Assembly (NCBI RefSeq): GCF_030705305.1
Contig: NZ_JAUZEE010000004.1
Span: 62,001 to 126,000, forward strand
Reading direction: 5' to 3'
DNA length: 64,000 nt
DNA from: Leptothrix discophora
Lineage (GTDB): Bacteria > Pseudomonadota > Gammaproteobacteria > Burkholderiales > Burkholderiaceae_C
Numbering within the stretch: the first letter of the stretch is position 1; each line of letters begins with the position of its first letter. Of the stretch, positions 26,656-36,632 are shown piece after piece. Made by a program: the position numbers and the translations under genes. The notes beneath the pieces were generated by a model that did no database searches, was not told where the DNA came from, and saw only the letters and a list, made by a program, of their open reading frames with translations.

Positions 26656-27570
26656 TCAGGCCATCCATTCGAGGAAGCCGATGTCGTCCAGTTCGCGGTG
26701 CAGGGCCAGTTTCTCAGTCGCGGACATGGCCTGCAGCGGCAGGCGGGTCGGGCCGCAGTCGTGGCCGATGAAGGCCATCATGGCCTTCAGGGCCGGCAGG
26801 GGCCGGTAGCGCTTGACCGCCTCGACCATGTGGGCCGAGAGCAATTGCAGGCGGCGGGCCTCGGCCAGGTTGCCGGCCAACGCATGGGTCATGACCGCCT
26901 GGTACAGGCGCGGCGCCAGGTTGTAGGTGCTGCCCACGGCACCTTGCGCGCCGGTGGCGAGGCCGGCCAGCAGCATCTCGTCGACGCCGAAGACCAGGTC
27001 GAAACGACCATCCAGCACGGCCGCGCAGCTCTGGAACTCGTACAGCGTCGGGGCCGTGTACTTCACGCCAGCCAGGTTGGGGATGCGGTCGGCGGCCTGC
27101 CGCAGGAACTCGACCAGGTCAAGGCTCACGCCGGTGAAACCGGGGATGTGGTAGTAGTAGAAGGGCAACTCCGGCGCCGCCGAAGCGATCTCGGCCATGC
27201 TGGCAACGAGTTGCTCCAGCGTTGCGGGCTTGAAGTAGAACGGCGGCAAGGCCGAGATCGCCGCCGCGCCGGCACGCTGCGCATGCGCGGCCAGCTCGCG
27301 CGCCTCGACCAGCGAGGTGTGCGCGACGTGCGCGATGACCGGCAGGCGCCGATCGGCCGCACCGACGTGGGCTTCCAGCGTCAGCATGCGTTCGGCCATG
27401 CTCAGCGAAGCGCCCTCGCCGGTGGTGCCGCAGACGAACAGGCCGCCAGCGCCGTGACCCTGCAGGCGGTCGACGATGGCGGGGATCTTCGTCAGGTCGA
27501 TCTGGCCGTCCTCCTTCATCGGCGTGAAGGTCGCGGGCACGAGCCCCTTGAGTCGAAAGCCGTTGGGCAT
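26656..27570 (-). CDS. nanA: N-acetylneuraminate lyase (DHDPS/NAL family)
   Basis: A 304-residue class I aldolase of the DHDPS/NAL superfamily. The substrate-recognition loop GTTGEGASLS is at residues 48-56, the catalytic tyrosine in YYYHIPG is at 138-140, and the Schiff-base lysine is K170 in GVKYTAPTLYEF. The YYYHIP motif distinguishes sialic acid lyases from true dihydrodipicolinate synthases (usually YNVP). The predicted reaction is N-acetylneuraminate to N-acetylmannosamine plus pyruvate in the cytoplasm. Downstream ManNAc kinase and epimerase (NanK, NanE) are not in the window. It sits between a sialidase and an ABC transporter, which supports the assignment. Confidence 0.87.
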   Translation of the reverse strand: MPNGFRLKGLVPATFTPMKEDGQIDLTKIPAIVDRLQGHGAGGLFVCGTTGEGASLSMAERMLTLEAHVGAADRRLPVIAHVAHTSLVEARELAAHAQRAGAAAISALPPFYFKPATLEQLVASMAEIASAAPELPFYYYHIPGFTGVSLDLVEFLRQAADRIPNLAGVKYTAPTLYEFQSCAAVLDGRFDLVFGVDEMLLAGLATGAQGAVGSTYNLAPRLYQAVMTHALAGNLAEARRLQLLSAHMVEAVKRYRPLPALKAMMAFIGHDCGPTRLPLQAMSATEKLALHRELDDIGFLEWMA

Positions 27571-27613
27571 GGATGCTCCGTGGATGGCGAGGAAACGAGG
27601 GCTGGTCGGCCAC

Positions 27614-28513
27614 TCAGAGGATCGAGCGCGGATCGAGCGCGTCGCGCAGTCCGTCGCCGACGAAGTTGATGGCCAGCACGGCCATGGCGATCATCAGACC
27701 GGGCACCAGCCAGAGCCAAGGCATGGTCTCGAGGATGGTCAACGTCTGCGCGTCGCGCAGCATGTTCCCCCAGCTCGGAATGGGCGCCTGCACGCCCAGG
27801 CCGAGGAAGGACAGCGCCGCCTCCTGAAGGATCGCGCTGGCCACGCCGAACGTGGCGGCAACGGTCACCGTGCCCACGACGTTGGGAAAGAGGTGGAACA
27901 GCATGATCCGGTGCGGCGGCACGCCGACCGAGCGGGCCGCCAGCACGAAGGGCTGTTCGCGCAGCGACAGAAACTGGCCGCGCACCAGCCGGGCAATGCC
28001 CGGCCAGGTGAGGATGCCGATCACCAGCATGGTGTTGTAGATGCTGGGGCCGAGCACCGCCGCCACCGTGATGATGAGCACCAGCGACGGGAAGGCCATG
28101 AACATGTCGGTCAGCCGCATCAGCAGCATGTCCACCTTGCCGCTGGCGTAGCCGGCGATGCCGCCGATGACGATGCCGATCACGGTCGAGATCGAGACTG
28201 CGACCAGGCCGACCGACAGCGACACGCGACCGGCATGCAGCACGCGCGACCAGACGTCGCGTCCGGTCGTGTCGGTGCCCAGCCAATGCGCCAGGCTGGG
28301 CGGCTGGCCCATCGCGTCGAGGTTGATCTCGATCGGCGAATGGCGTTCGATCCATGGCGCCAGCAGCGCCAGAAGGATCATCAGGCACAGGATCACCAGA
28401 CCACCCATGGCGAGCCGATGGCGGATGAAGCGCCGACTGGCCTTGGCCCAGGGACTGATGCCACGCACGCGGGCGGACGTGGTCGGGACGATGGAAGGGA
28501 TGGGACTCGTCAT
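27614..28513 (-). CDS. ABC transporter permease, OppC/DppC family (sialic-acid block)
   Basis: A 299-residue inner-membrane permease of the peptide/opine/nickel class. One N-terminal helix (MGGLVILCLMILLALLAPWIE) is followed by an N-terminal periplasmic loop with LGTDTTGRDVWSRVLHAGRVSLSVG, the standard OppC_N stretch, then five more helices and an EAA-type loop (ILTWPGIARLVRGQFLSLRE). Start taken at MTSPIPSIVPTT, a few bases after the stop of the partner permease. Pairing with NanA and a sialidase points to sialic acid or sialoglycan transport, as in the SatABCD system of Haemophilus ducreyi, which belongs to the same ABC class. The substrate is inferred from context. Confidence 0.86.
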   Translation of the reverse strand: MTSPIPSIVPTTSARVRGISPWAKASRRFIRHRLAMGGLVILCLMILLALLAPWIERHSPIEINLDAMGQPPSLAHWLGTDTTGRDVWSRVLHAGRVSLSVGLVAVSISTVIGIVIGGIAGYASGKVDMLLMRLTDMFMAFPSLVLIITVAAVLGPSIYNTMLVIGILTWPGIARLVRGQFLSLREQPFVLAARSVGVPPHRIMLFHLFPNVVGTVTVAATFGVASAILQEAALSFLGLGVQAPIPSWGNMLRDAQTLTILETMPWLWLVPGLMIAMAVLAINFVGDGLRDALDPRSIL

Positions 28514-28517
28514 GGCT

Positions 28518-29474
28518 TCAGTCGAATCGGATGCGCGGATCCAGGCTGGCATAGGCCACGTCAGTCAGCAGGTTGCTGACCAGGACCATCACGGCTGACA
28601 GCAGGACGTAGCCCATGATCACGGGCGAATCTCGACCGGTAACCGCGTTGATGAACATCAGGCCAATGCCGGCCCACTGGAAGATCGTCTCGATGATCAC
28701 GGCCCCGCCGAACAGCACCGGCAGCGACAGGCCGATCACCGTGACCACCGGTACCAGCGCGTTGCGCAGCACGTGTCGGGCAATCACACGCCATTCCCGA
28801 AGACCCTTGGCACGGGCGGTGCGCACGTGGTCGTTGTTCATCACCTCCAGCACGCTGGCCCGTGTGTAGCGCATGAACACCGCCGTGCGCGCCAGGCCCA
28901 GCGCCAGCGCCGGCAGGAGCAGGTGGCGCAGGTTGTCGGTCAACGAATAGGCTTCGCCGGCCGTGCCGAAGCCCGAGGTTGGCAGCAGGTGCAGCTCGAT
29001 GGCGAAGACGTAGACCAGCACCATGCCGAGGAAAAAGTCGGGGATCGACACCCCGGCGAAGCCGAACAGCGTGAAGCTGTAGTCGACCCAGCTGTATTGC
29101 CGCAGCGCCGACACCACGCCCAGCGTCACGCCGACGACGATGGCGAACAGCAGCGCCACGCCCATGAGCTGCACGGTGGCCGGCAGGCGGGCGGCGATCA
29201 CTGCGCTGACCGGCTCGCCGCTCTGGAAGGAATAGCCGAGATGACCGTGCAGCAGCTGCCACAGCCAGCGTCCGTACTGCTGCCAGACCGGCAGGTCGAG
29301 GCCCAGCTGGCCACGGCGAAGCTTGATGAGGTCTTCGGCCTGCGGGGTCTCGTTGGAGATCATCGCCAGCACCGCATCGCCCGGCATCTTCGAGGCGATG
29401 AGGAAGACGATCAGCGTGATGCCCAGCAGGATCGGGATGCTGACCAGCAGGCGACGGACGAGGTAATGGAACAT
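28518..29474 (-). CDS. ABC transporter permease, OppB/DppB family (sialic-acid block)
   Basis: A 318-residue permease with the OppB N-terminal signature (MFHYLVRRLLVSIPILLGITLIVFLI), a periplasmic stretch with LDLPVWQQYGRWLWQLLHGHLGYSFQSGEPV, and six membrane helices. The EAA loop is in YTRASVLEVMNNDHVRTARAKGLREW, and the family ending TDVAYASLDPRIRF is present. It forms the heterodimeric channel with the downstream OppC-type permease, whose start lies 5 bp past this stop. Preceded by the binding-protein gene after a 70-bp gap. Confidence 0.88.
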   Translation of the reverse strand: MFHYLVRRLLVSIPILLGITLIVFLIASKMPGDAVLAMISNETPQAEDLIKLRRGQLGLDLPVWQQYGRWLWQLLHGHLGYSFQSGEPVSAVIAARLPATVQLMGVALLFAIVVGVTLGVVSALRQYSWVDYSFTLFGFAGVSIPDFFLGMVLVYVFAIELHLLPTSGFGTAGEAYSLTDNLRHLLLPALALGLARTAVFMRYTRASVLEVMNNDHVRTARAKGLREWRVIARHVLRNALVPVVTVIGLSLPVLFGGAVIIETIFQWAGIGLMFINAVTGRDSPVIMGYVLLSAVMVLVSNLLTDVAYASLDPRIRFD

Positions 29475-29544
29475 GGAGTACCCAGGCAGAAGGGAAGAAC
29501 CCGTGCGGCGGCGCGGCCCGCGCCGCCGCGGCAGGTGGCTGGGC

Positions 29545-31170
29545 TCAGTTCTTCACGTCCCACTTCTCGACCTCGTTGTAGACGGGCAGGTCGAAGATCA
29601 GGTTGGGCATCTCGGCGTAGTGCTCGGCCGGACCGCTGACGCGCTTGCTGAACGCCATCGGACGGACCTCGTACCAGAGCCAGCCGCGGAACATCTCGGT
29701 GTTGAGGATCTTCGAGATCTCCTGGTAGGCCGGTGCCCGCTTCGCACGGGCTGATTCGCTCAGGGCCTGGTCGTACAGCTCGTCGACACGCTTGTTGCAC
29801 CAGCCGAAGGCCAGCTGCGCACCGCAACGGCTCGTCAACGCGCCCAGCGAAGGATCCAGGCCCTGGCCGTTGGCGAAGTAGCCCATCTCGAAGGTGCCGT
29901 CCTTGTAGACGGTCTGGATCTCGGCCGGGTTCAGCAGGCGCGGCACGATGTTCACGCCGACCGCCGACAGGTAGGACTGGATCGCGGTGACGGTGTCCTT
30001 GTTGACCTGGTCGGCGTAGTAATAGATGAAGTCGATCTTGCGGCTGGTGTCCCAGCCCGCATCGGCCAGCAGCGCGCGCGCCTTGGCCGGGTCGTACTTG
30101 TAGGGATTGAGGTCGGCGGCCTGGGCCCATGCGGCCGGGAACATGGTGTTCGAGATCTTGCCGGTGCCCTTCTTGATCGACGCGATGATCTTGTCGCGGT
30201 CGATCGCGTGGACCATGGCCTGGCGTACCCGCACGTCCTTCAGGTAAGGCTGCGACAGGTTGAACTGAAGATAGGACGGCAGCCCGGCATCGAGGTTGGG
30301 CAGCACGGTCAGGCCGGGCTGCTTCTGCATGCGCTCGACATCGCTGATGGGCACGCCGCCACCCTCGTAGGACATGACGTCGATCTCGCCGGCCGACAGC
30401 GCGTTCAGGATCGACGGGATGTCCGCGAAGATGCGGTAGATCATGCGCGACGCCCTGGGCTTGCCCAGGAAGTAGTCGTCGTTGCGGGCCAGCTCGATGT
30501 ACTGGTCCGGCACATGGCGCACCCACTTGAAAGGTCCGGTGCCGACGCGGTTCTCGGTCCAGTACGGTGCCTGTTGCAGCTCGGACGCCTTGATGCCGCC
30601 AAGCAGGTGACGCGGCAGCATCGTGATCGAGATCTGCTGCAGGTCCACCCACAGCGGCCGGGTGCCGACCAGCTCGATGTGCACGGTGTGGCTGTCGACC
30701 TTGCTGACGCCACGCAGGCTGCTGGCCTTGCCGTCGCGGAAGTCCTGGTAGCCGGCCACGTCGACCAGCTTGGGCGCGTAGATCGAGGCCACGGCCGGAT
30801 CGGCATAGGTGTTGAACGAGAACACCACGTCATCGGCGGTGAAGGGCTTGCCGTCGTGCCACTTCACGCCCTTGCGCAGCTTGAAGACCCAGGACTTGCC
30901 GTTGTCGGGCGTGCTCCAGGACTCGGCCAGCATCGCGGCCACGCCGTTGCCGGTCCACTTCACGTGGGCCAGGCCCTGCAGCACGGTCTCGTCGAGCCGG
31001 CGCCCGCAGGTGGTCCACAGCGGGCCTCCCATGCAGCCGGTGCGGAAGGCCTGTCGGATCGTGCCTGCCGGTGCGGCGGCGGCCTGGGCCGACACCGCCG
31101 TCGGCGTGCCGAGCGCGAAGGCCAGCAGCAGGCTGCCCGCGGCAGCGAGGGTGGAGGTTCGAAGTCGCAT
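29545..31170 (-). CDS. ABC transporter substrate-binding protein, family 5 (sialic-acid block)
   Basis: A 541-residue periplasmic binding protein (SBP_bac_5, peptide/opine/nickel class). The signal peptide is MRLRTSTLAAAGSLLLAFALGTPTAVSAQ. The mature part shows family blocks such as VFKLRKGVKWHDGKPFTADDVVFSFNTYADP, FKWVRHVPDQYIELARNDDYFLGKPRASRMIYRIF and VRQAMVHAIDRDKIIASIKKG. ATG 31170 is preceded by CCAGGAGCATCCCC, a good ribosome site. By analogy with SatA of Haemophilus ducreyi, a sialic-acid binder in the same family, it may bind N-acetylneuraminate; a sialylated oligosaccharide is an alternative. Context-based. Confidence 0.87.
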   Translation of the reverse strand: MRLRTSTLAAAGSLLLAFALGTPTAVSAQAAAAPAGTIRQAFRTGCMGGPLWTTCGRRLDETVLQGLAHVKWTGNGVAAMLAESWSTPDNGKSWVFKLRKGVKWHDGKPFTADDVVFSFNTYADPAVASIYAPKLVDVAGYQDFRDGKASSLRGVSKVDSHTVHIELVGTRPLWVDLQQISITMLPRHLLGGIKASELQQAPYWTENRVGTGPFKWVRHVPDQYIELARNDDYFLGKPRASRMIYRIFADIPSILNALSAGEIDVMSYEGGGVPISDVERMQKQPGLTVLPNLDAGLPSYLQFNLSQPYLKDVRVRQAMVHAIDRDKIIASIKKGTGKISNTMFPAAWAQAADLNPYKYDPAKARALLADAGWDTSRKIDFIYYYADQVNKDTVTAIQSYLSAVGVNIVPRLLNPAEIQTVYKDGTFEMGYFANGQGLDPSLGALTSRCGAQLAFGWCNKRVDELYDQALSESARAKRAPAYQEISKILNTEMFRGWLWYEVRPMAFSKRVSGPAEHYAEMPNLIFDLPVYNEVEKWDVKN

Positions 31171-31234
31171 GGGGATGCTCCTGGGGTAAGGCTGGCGGGT
31201 CTGCGCCGGGCGGGTTGAACGACAGGGTGGGAGA

Positions 31235-32235
<1,001 letters not shown>

Positions 32236-32239
<4 letters not shown>

Positions 32240-33255
32240 GCCAGCTCCTGTGTGCGGACGGCATCCATCTCGTCGGCACGCCAGCAGCGCGCGACCTGGG
32301 AGGCCGTCGGGCCGGACAGTGGCGGGAGCGCCTCGCGGCAGCGCTCGACCGCATGGACGCAACGTGGCGCGAACGCGCAAGTCACCGGGTGCTCGCGCAG
32401 GTCGGGCGGCGAACCGTCGATCGGGACCAGGCGGGCAGCGTCGCGCCCTTCGAGCCTCGGCATCGCCTGCAGCAGGCCGCGCGTATAGGGGTGACGGGGG
32501 CGCTCGAACAGCGCATCGACCGGCGCCTGTTCGACGATGTGCCCGCCGTACATCACGGCGACCTTGTCGACCACACCGGCGACGAGGCCGAGGTTGTGGC
32601 TGATCCAGATGACGGCCATGCCCAGCTCGCGCTGCAGGCCCTGGATCAGGTCGACGATCTGGGCCTGGATGGTCACGTCCAGCGCGGTGGTCGGCTCGTC
32701 GGCGATCAGCAGGTTGGGGCCGCACGACAGCGCCATCGCGATCATGATGCGCTGGCGCTGGCCACCCGAGAACTGGAACGGGAAGTCGCCCAGGCGCTCG
32801 CGGGCACGCGGCAGGCCGACCCGCTCGAACATCTCGATGGCATGGGCCTTCGCGGCCTTCGGGCCGAGGCGCAGGTGCAGGCCGATCATCTCGGTCATCT
32901 GCAGGCCCACCGGCAGCACCGGGTTGAGCGAGGTCATCGGGTCCTGGAAGATCATCGCGATCTCCTTGCCGCGGACCTGGCGCAGTTCGGCGGCCGACAG
33001 CCGCAGGAGGTCGCGGCCACGGTACAGCGCCTGGCCGGATTCGATGCGCCCGGGCGGATCGCCGATCAGGCCCATCAGCGACATCATCGAGACCGACTTG
33101 CCGGAGCCGCTCTCGCCGACGATGCCCATCGATTCGCCCTCGTCGAGCGTGAAGGAAATGCCGTTGACCGCGTGCACGGTCGCACCGTCGGTCCGGAAGC
33201 GCGTCACGAGGTCGCGCACGTCGAGCAGCAAGGGCACGTCAGATCCCGGATTCAA
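32236..33255 (-). CDS. ABC transporter ATP-binding protein, OppD/DppD type
   Basis: A 339-residue ATPase, with Walker [21 protein letters not shown], signature [15 protein letters not shown], Walker [15 protein letters not shown] and the C-terminal extension [18 protein letters not shown]. The most upstream start is a TTG at 33255 (Met-Asn-Pro-Gly-Ser). A GTG at 33237 is an alternative, and neither has a strong Shine-Dalgarno. Unlike SatD of H. ducreyi, where I recall the two ATPases being fused, here they are separate overlapping genes. 72 bp downstream of the porin. Confidence 0.88.
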
Positions 33256-33327
33256 GAGGCGGACGGCGGACGGCCCGTGCGCAGCAGGCTGGCACCACGG
33301 GCCGTCCGGTGGGACGACTGACCAGCG

Positions 33328-34338
33328 TCAGAACTTGGAGGCGATGCCCAGATCCATCGCGGTCGTGTTGGTGCGGCTGAGCAGCCCGTTGCTGCGCGCG
33401 ATGTCGGAATAGACGGAGGTGCGGGGGCTCAAGTTGTAGAGACCGCCCAGGCCCATCTTCTTGGCCGAGACCGTGCCCGCACCGTTGGACTTGGCCTGAG
33501 CCAGGCCAGCACGGATCAGGAAGTCGCCAACGGGCACGTGCAGGCCGGCGCCCATGCCGGTGATCTTGAGAGCACCGACCGGGTCGTTGACCGCCCAGGA
33601 GCCCATCACCTTGACCGGCCCGAAGTTGTGCAGGCCGGCGATCTGGATGTTGCGGGTGCCGCGGTTGTTGCGCTCGACGCCGACCATGGCCGAGGTCGGG
33701 CCCTGGTCGTAGGTCAGCGACGCGCTGACGGGCTGGGAAGGCTCGTCGCGGTCGGACTTCTGGATGGCGCCACGCACGGCAAGACCACTCCAGTTCGGCG
33801 TTTCGTAGAACACGGCGCCATCCCAGCGGCCTTCACCGCCGACAAAGGCATCAGATACCCCGGCTGCATTGAGTGCCTTCGTCGTGTCATCCACCGCCTT
33901 GTAGTACGCCGTCAGGTAATCCTGCGTGTGGGCCACGGTGGCCACGCCGAAAGGCTCGAACTTGCCATTCGGTTCCTGTACCGGGGTCAGACCGCGGCCG
34001 ATCCGCAGCCAGCCCCAATCGTTGCTGCGCAGGCCGACGCGCGATTCGCCCTGCCAGAACGGTCGGGCACCCGCCTTTTCCAGCATGCCGCTGTTGGGCT
34101 CGAAGCGGTGCTGCAGGCCGAAGGTGGCGGTGTTGCCGCCACCGAGATCTTCGACGCCCGAGAAGATCAGGCGGTTGTTGTTGCCGGCCGCCACCTTCCA
34201 GGCCTGGGCGGGGGCTGGCGTCGTCGACGTGTGGATCAGCGACACGTCCAGCAGGCCGGAGATCGTCATGCTGCTCTGGGCGGCCACACCGCCGGCAAAC
34301 GTGCCAAGCACGGCCAGCGCGATCAGGGATTTCTTCAT
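33328..34338 (-). CDS. Outer-membrane porin, betaproteobacterial trimeric type
   Basis: A 336-residue porin of the Gram-negative porin_4/OmpC-like class common in Burkholderiales. The signal peptide is MKKSLIALAVLGTFAGGVAAQSS. It begins with the typical SMTISGLLDVSL strand and LIFSGVEDLGGGNTATFGLQHRF, followed by alternating beta strands, and ends with a C-terminal Phe (LGIASKF), the BAM-recognition residue. As first gene of the minus-strand sialic-acid transcript it is a candidate outer-membrane route for sialic acid, functionally like NanC although a different family. Its promoter region has repeated palindromes (see 34393-34613). Confidence 0.9.
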   Translation of the reverse strand: MKKSLIALAVLGTFAGGVAAQSSMTISGLLDVSLIHTSTTPAPAQAWKVAAGNNNRLIFSGVEDLGGGNTATFGLQHRFEPNSGMLEKAGARPFWQGESRVGLRSNDWGWLRIGRGLTPVQEPNGKFEPFGVATVAHTQDYLTAYYKAVDDTTKALNAAGVSDAFVGGEGRWDGAVFYETPNWSGLAVRGAIQKSDRDEPSQPVSASLTYDQGPTSAMVGVERNNRGTRNIQIAGLHNFGPVKVMGSWAVNDPVGALKITGMGAGLHVPVGDFLIRAGLAQAKSNGAGTVSAKKMGLGGLYNLSPRTSVYSDIARSNGLLSRTNTTAMDLGIASKF

Positions 34339-34392
34339 GTCGGGCTACTCCTCAGGTCCTGGGTCTGTGGGTTGAAAGTCACTTATGTACCG

Positions 34393-34411
34393 CAAGTCAT
34401 CTGATGACTTG
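34393..34411. promoter_or_regulatory. Palindromic operator candidate A (CAAGTCATC-T-GATGACTTG)
   Basis: A perfect 19-bp palindrome (9-bp arms, one central base) in the divergent gap between the porin and nanM. It lies just downstream of a TATAGA -10-like hexamer for the porin, a typical repressor road-block position. The core GTCATC-W-GATGAC suits a dimeric GntR/FadR-type protein, and a GntR-FCD gene is encoded at 35839. Confidence 0.65.
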
Positions 34412-34428
34412 TGAAGCGCATGACGTAG

Positions 34429-34453
34429 TCTATAAAAACTCATCAGATGACAA
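34429..34453 (-). promoter_or_regulatory. Candidate porin/sialic-acid operon promoter
   Basis: On the minus strand TTGTCA (plus-strand 34448-34453) lies upstream of TTTTTATAGACT. The possible -10 is TATAGA (34429-34434) or TAGACT two bases further, giving a 13- to 15-bp spacer, shorter than ideal. The -35 part overlaps operator candidate B. Confidence 0.35.
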
Positions 34454-34454
34454 G
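34440..34454. promoter_or_regulatory. Palindromic operator candidate B (TCATC-A-GATGACAAG)
   Basis: Shares the TCATC-W-GATGA core and the GATGACAAG half-site of site A (GATGACTTG), with a degenerate left flank. It overlaps the presumed -35 region of the porin promoter. Confidence 0.55.
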
Positions 34455-34578
34455 GCTACGGTTTACCCGGTGTTTGCGTCATACTTACAACTAAACAAGG
34501 GTAAGTGTCGACATTTATCGCCTTAAACCCAAGCAATTTGAACATTTCCCAAGCGATTATTCGCTGACACGCCAGGTT

Positions 34579-34613
34579 GTCATCAGTTGATGGATCAATA
34601 ATTCATCTGATGT
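34579..34613. promoter_or_regulatory. Operator candidates C and D near nanM
   Basis: GTCATCAGTTGATG (34579-34592, degenerate) and TCATCTGATGT (34603-34613) flank an AATAAT -10-like hexamer (34597-34602) about 60 bp before the nanM start. Together with sites A and B this gives four related elements in a 322-bp gap, covering both divergent promoters. The rest of the gap is AT-rich and holds no gene. Confidence 0.5.
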
Positions 34614-34660
34614 CATGATGCAGGCAACGACGGTCTACACGAGACGATCCGAGGAGCCCC

Positions 34661-35785
34661 ATGTCCCCTTCCACCCCCAACGACCCGGTCTGGCCAGCCT
34701 TCCCTGAAGCTGCGAAGTTCATCTGCGCCGCACGCCTCGGCGACGCCGTGCTGGCGGGCCTGGGCACGGCCGGCGCACGCTGGTGGCGCCTGGACCTGCG
34801 CCGGCCTGACGCCGGCTGGACCCGGCTGGCCGACTACCCCGGCGGCTGGCGCGAGTCGGCCAGCGCCGTCGCGGTCGGGGGCCAGGTGCTGGTGTTCGGC
34901 GGCCAGGGACGGACCCGGCCGGAGGACGCCTTCCACCGCGTCGACGACAGCGTGTTCCGATACGAACCGGCGACCGACACCTGGTCGCGGCTGACGATCC
35001 AGCCACCGATGGGCTTGCTGGCGAGTGCCGTCCATGTGCCCGACGAGCGCACGGTGCTGTTCTTCGGCGGCGTCAACCCGGCCGTGTTCGACGGCCACAA
35101 CCGGGCCTGCCACGAGGCGACGAGCCGGGGCGACACCGAGGCGCTGCCGCAGTTGCAGGCGGCCTACTTCAACCGGCGCCCGCAGGACTACTTCTTCTCG
35201 CGCGAGGTGGTCGCCTGCGATGTCCCGACCGGCTCCTGGCAGCGTGTCGGCAGCCTCCCCGGCACACCCTTCATCGGCGCAGGTGTGGCGGCATGCGGGC
35301 GCGAGCTGGCCCTGGCGGGCGGCGAGATCAAGCCGGGGCTGCGCACGCCGCTGGTCACGACGGCGACGATCCACGGCGGCGCGTCTTCCGGCTGGCAGAT
35401 CGAGTGGTCCGCCGAACCTCTTCCGCCACCGCCGTGGGCCGAGGTACAGGACGGCCTGGCGGGCGCCCATGCCGGCCACAGCCTGGGCGTGTGGATGGTG
35501 GCGGGCGGGGCCAGCTTCCCGGGGTCACGACAGCAGTTCGCGCAGGGCATGTTGTGGGCGCATCGGGGCCTGCGCAAGGTCTGGCATGCGGACATCTACG
35601 CACGCGTCGACGGCCGCTGGCGGGTCGCCGGCACGCTGCCCGAAGGACGCGGCTACGGCGCAGAGGTCCAGCTCGACGACAGCCTGCTGCTGATCGGCGG
35701 CGAGACCCAGGACGGCCACGCCACCGCCGCGCTGACCGAACTGCGCTGGTCGGTCGACGAGCAGGTCGTGCAGGTGCTGGGGTAG
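34661..35785 (+). CDS. nanM: N-acetylneuraminate epimerase (NanM-like kelch protein)
   Basis: A 374-residue six-bladed kelch beta-propeller. It matches NanM in order and wording: LVFGGQGRT, VLFFGGVNPAVFDGHNRA, YFNRRPQDYFFSREVVACD, GEIKPGLRTPLV, DGLAGAHAG, VAGGASFPGSRQQF, HRGLRKVWHADIYARVDGRW, and GRGYGAEV with LLIGGE. NanM interconverts alpha and beta anomers of released N-acetylneuraminate. No signal peptide is visible, whereas E. coli NanM is periplasmic. The start has a good site (CGAGGAG) and only non-coding sequence lies upstream, so a cytoplasmic location is likely. It diverges from the porin, and the GntR regulator follows. Confidence 0.88.
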   Translation: MSPSTPNDPVWPAFPEAAKFICAARLGDAVLAGLGTAGARWWRLDLRRPDAGWTRLADYPGGWRESASAVAVGGQVLVFGGQGRTRPEDAFHRVDDSVFRYEPATDTWSRLTIQPPMGLLASAVHVPDERTVLFFGGVNPAVFDGHNRACHEATSRGDTEALPQLQAAYFNRRPQDYFFSREVVACDVPTGSWQRVGSLPGTPFIGAGVAACGRELALAGGEIKPGLRTPLVTTATIHGGASSGWQIEWSAEPLPPPPWAEVQDGLAGAHAGHSLGVWMVAGGASFPGSRQQFAQGMLWAHRGLRKVWHADIYARVDGRWRVAGTLPEGRGYGAEVQLDDSLLLIGGETQDGHATAALTELRWSVDEQVVQVLG

Positions 35786-35838
35786 CGACAATCCAAACGG
35801 AACATGCCCCCCTCTCCCGGACAGGACCCTGATCTGCC

Positions 35839-36549
35839 ATGGCCACGCGCATTCCCACCTACCGCCAAGCCCAGCTGGACATCAAGCAGTACATCGAGAA
35901 GAACGGCCTGAGGCCGGGCGACGCGCTGCCGACCGAGGACCGGCTGGCCGAGCTGATCGGGGTCAGCCGGCTGTCGCTGCGCGAGGCGATCAAGGCGATG
36001 GACTCGCTGGGCATCGTCGAGTCGAGGCATGGCGACGGGGTCTACGTCAAGGCCTTCACCTTCGACGCCATCCTGGAGAACCTGCCCTACGCGATGGCGA
36101 TGACGGACATGCAGGTGCGCAACCTGCTTTACACCCGCGCCTACCTGGAGCTCGGGGCGATCCCGGACGTGGTGCGCTTCATCCAGCCCGCGAACCTGGC
36201 GCGCCTGCGCGAGCTGACCGACGCCATGCTGGCGCACGCTCGGCTGGGCGAGGACTTCCTGGAAGCCGATCGCGCCTTCCACGTCGAGATGTACAGCTGC
36301 CTCGGCAACGACTTCCTGAATTCGATGATCGACCTGTTCTGGAAGACCTTCCACCAGATGATCCGCAACGACCGGCCGCGCCCGGCCGACCCGCTGGCGC
36401 TCGAGGACATCGCCCGCAGCCACCTGCTGATCGTCGAGATGCTGGCGCAGCGCGACACCTTCGGCCTGATGTCGGCCCACCGCCGCCACTTCCAGCAGCT
36501 GTTCAACAAGCACCCGATCCAGGAAGCCGGAGCACAACCGGTCGGCTGA
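35839..36549 (+). CDS. GntR-family regulator with FCD domain, probable sialic-acid regulator
   Basis: A 236-residue FadR-subfamily regulator. The N-terminal winged helix is at about residues 8-70 (LRPGDALPTEDRLAELIGVSRLSLREAIKAMDSLGIVESRHGDGVYV). The C-terminal FCD ligand domain (about 85-220) has the likely metal ligands in EADRAFHVEMY, IARSHLLIVEML and MSAHRRHF. Immediately downstream of nanM on the same strand, so probably co-transcribed. I infer that it binds the TCATC-W-GATGA palindromes in the porin/nanM gap and responds to a sialic-acid metabolite. E. coli NanR is also FCD-type GntR but recognises GGTATA repeats, so the site differs. Confidence 0.85.
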   Translation: MATRIPTYRQAQLDIKQYIEKNGLRPGDALPTEDRLAELIGVSRLSLREAIKAMDSLGIVESRHGDGVYVKAFTFDAILENLPYAMAMTDMQVRNLLYTRAYLELGAIPDVVRFIQPANLARLRELTDAMLAHARLGEDFLEADRAFHVEMYSCLGNDFLNSMIDLFWKTFHQMIRNDRPRPADPLALEDIARSHLLIVEMLAQRDTFGLMSAHRRHFQQLFNKHPIQEAGAQPVG

Positions 36550-36632
36550 GGGCGGCCCGGGACCTGTCCGAGGTCCTGCCACGCCACCGTGGTACACCCC
36601 GCCGTTCGACATCGCCCAGAGAGGACCCCCCG

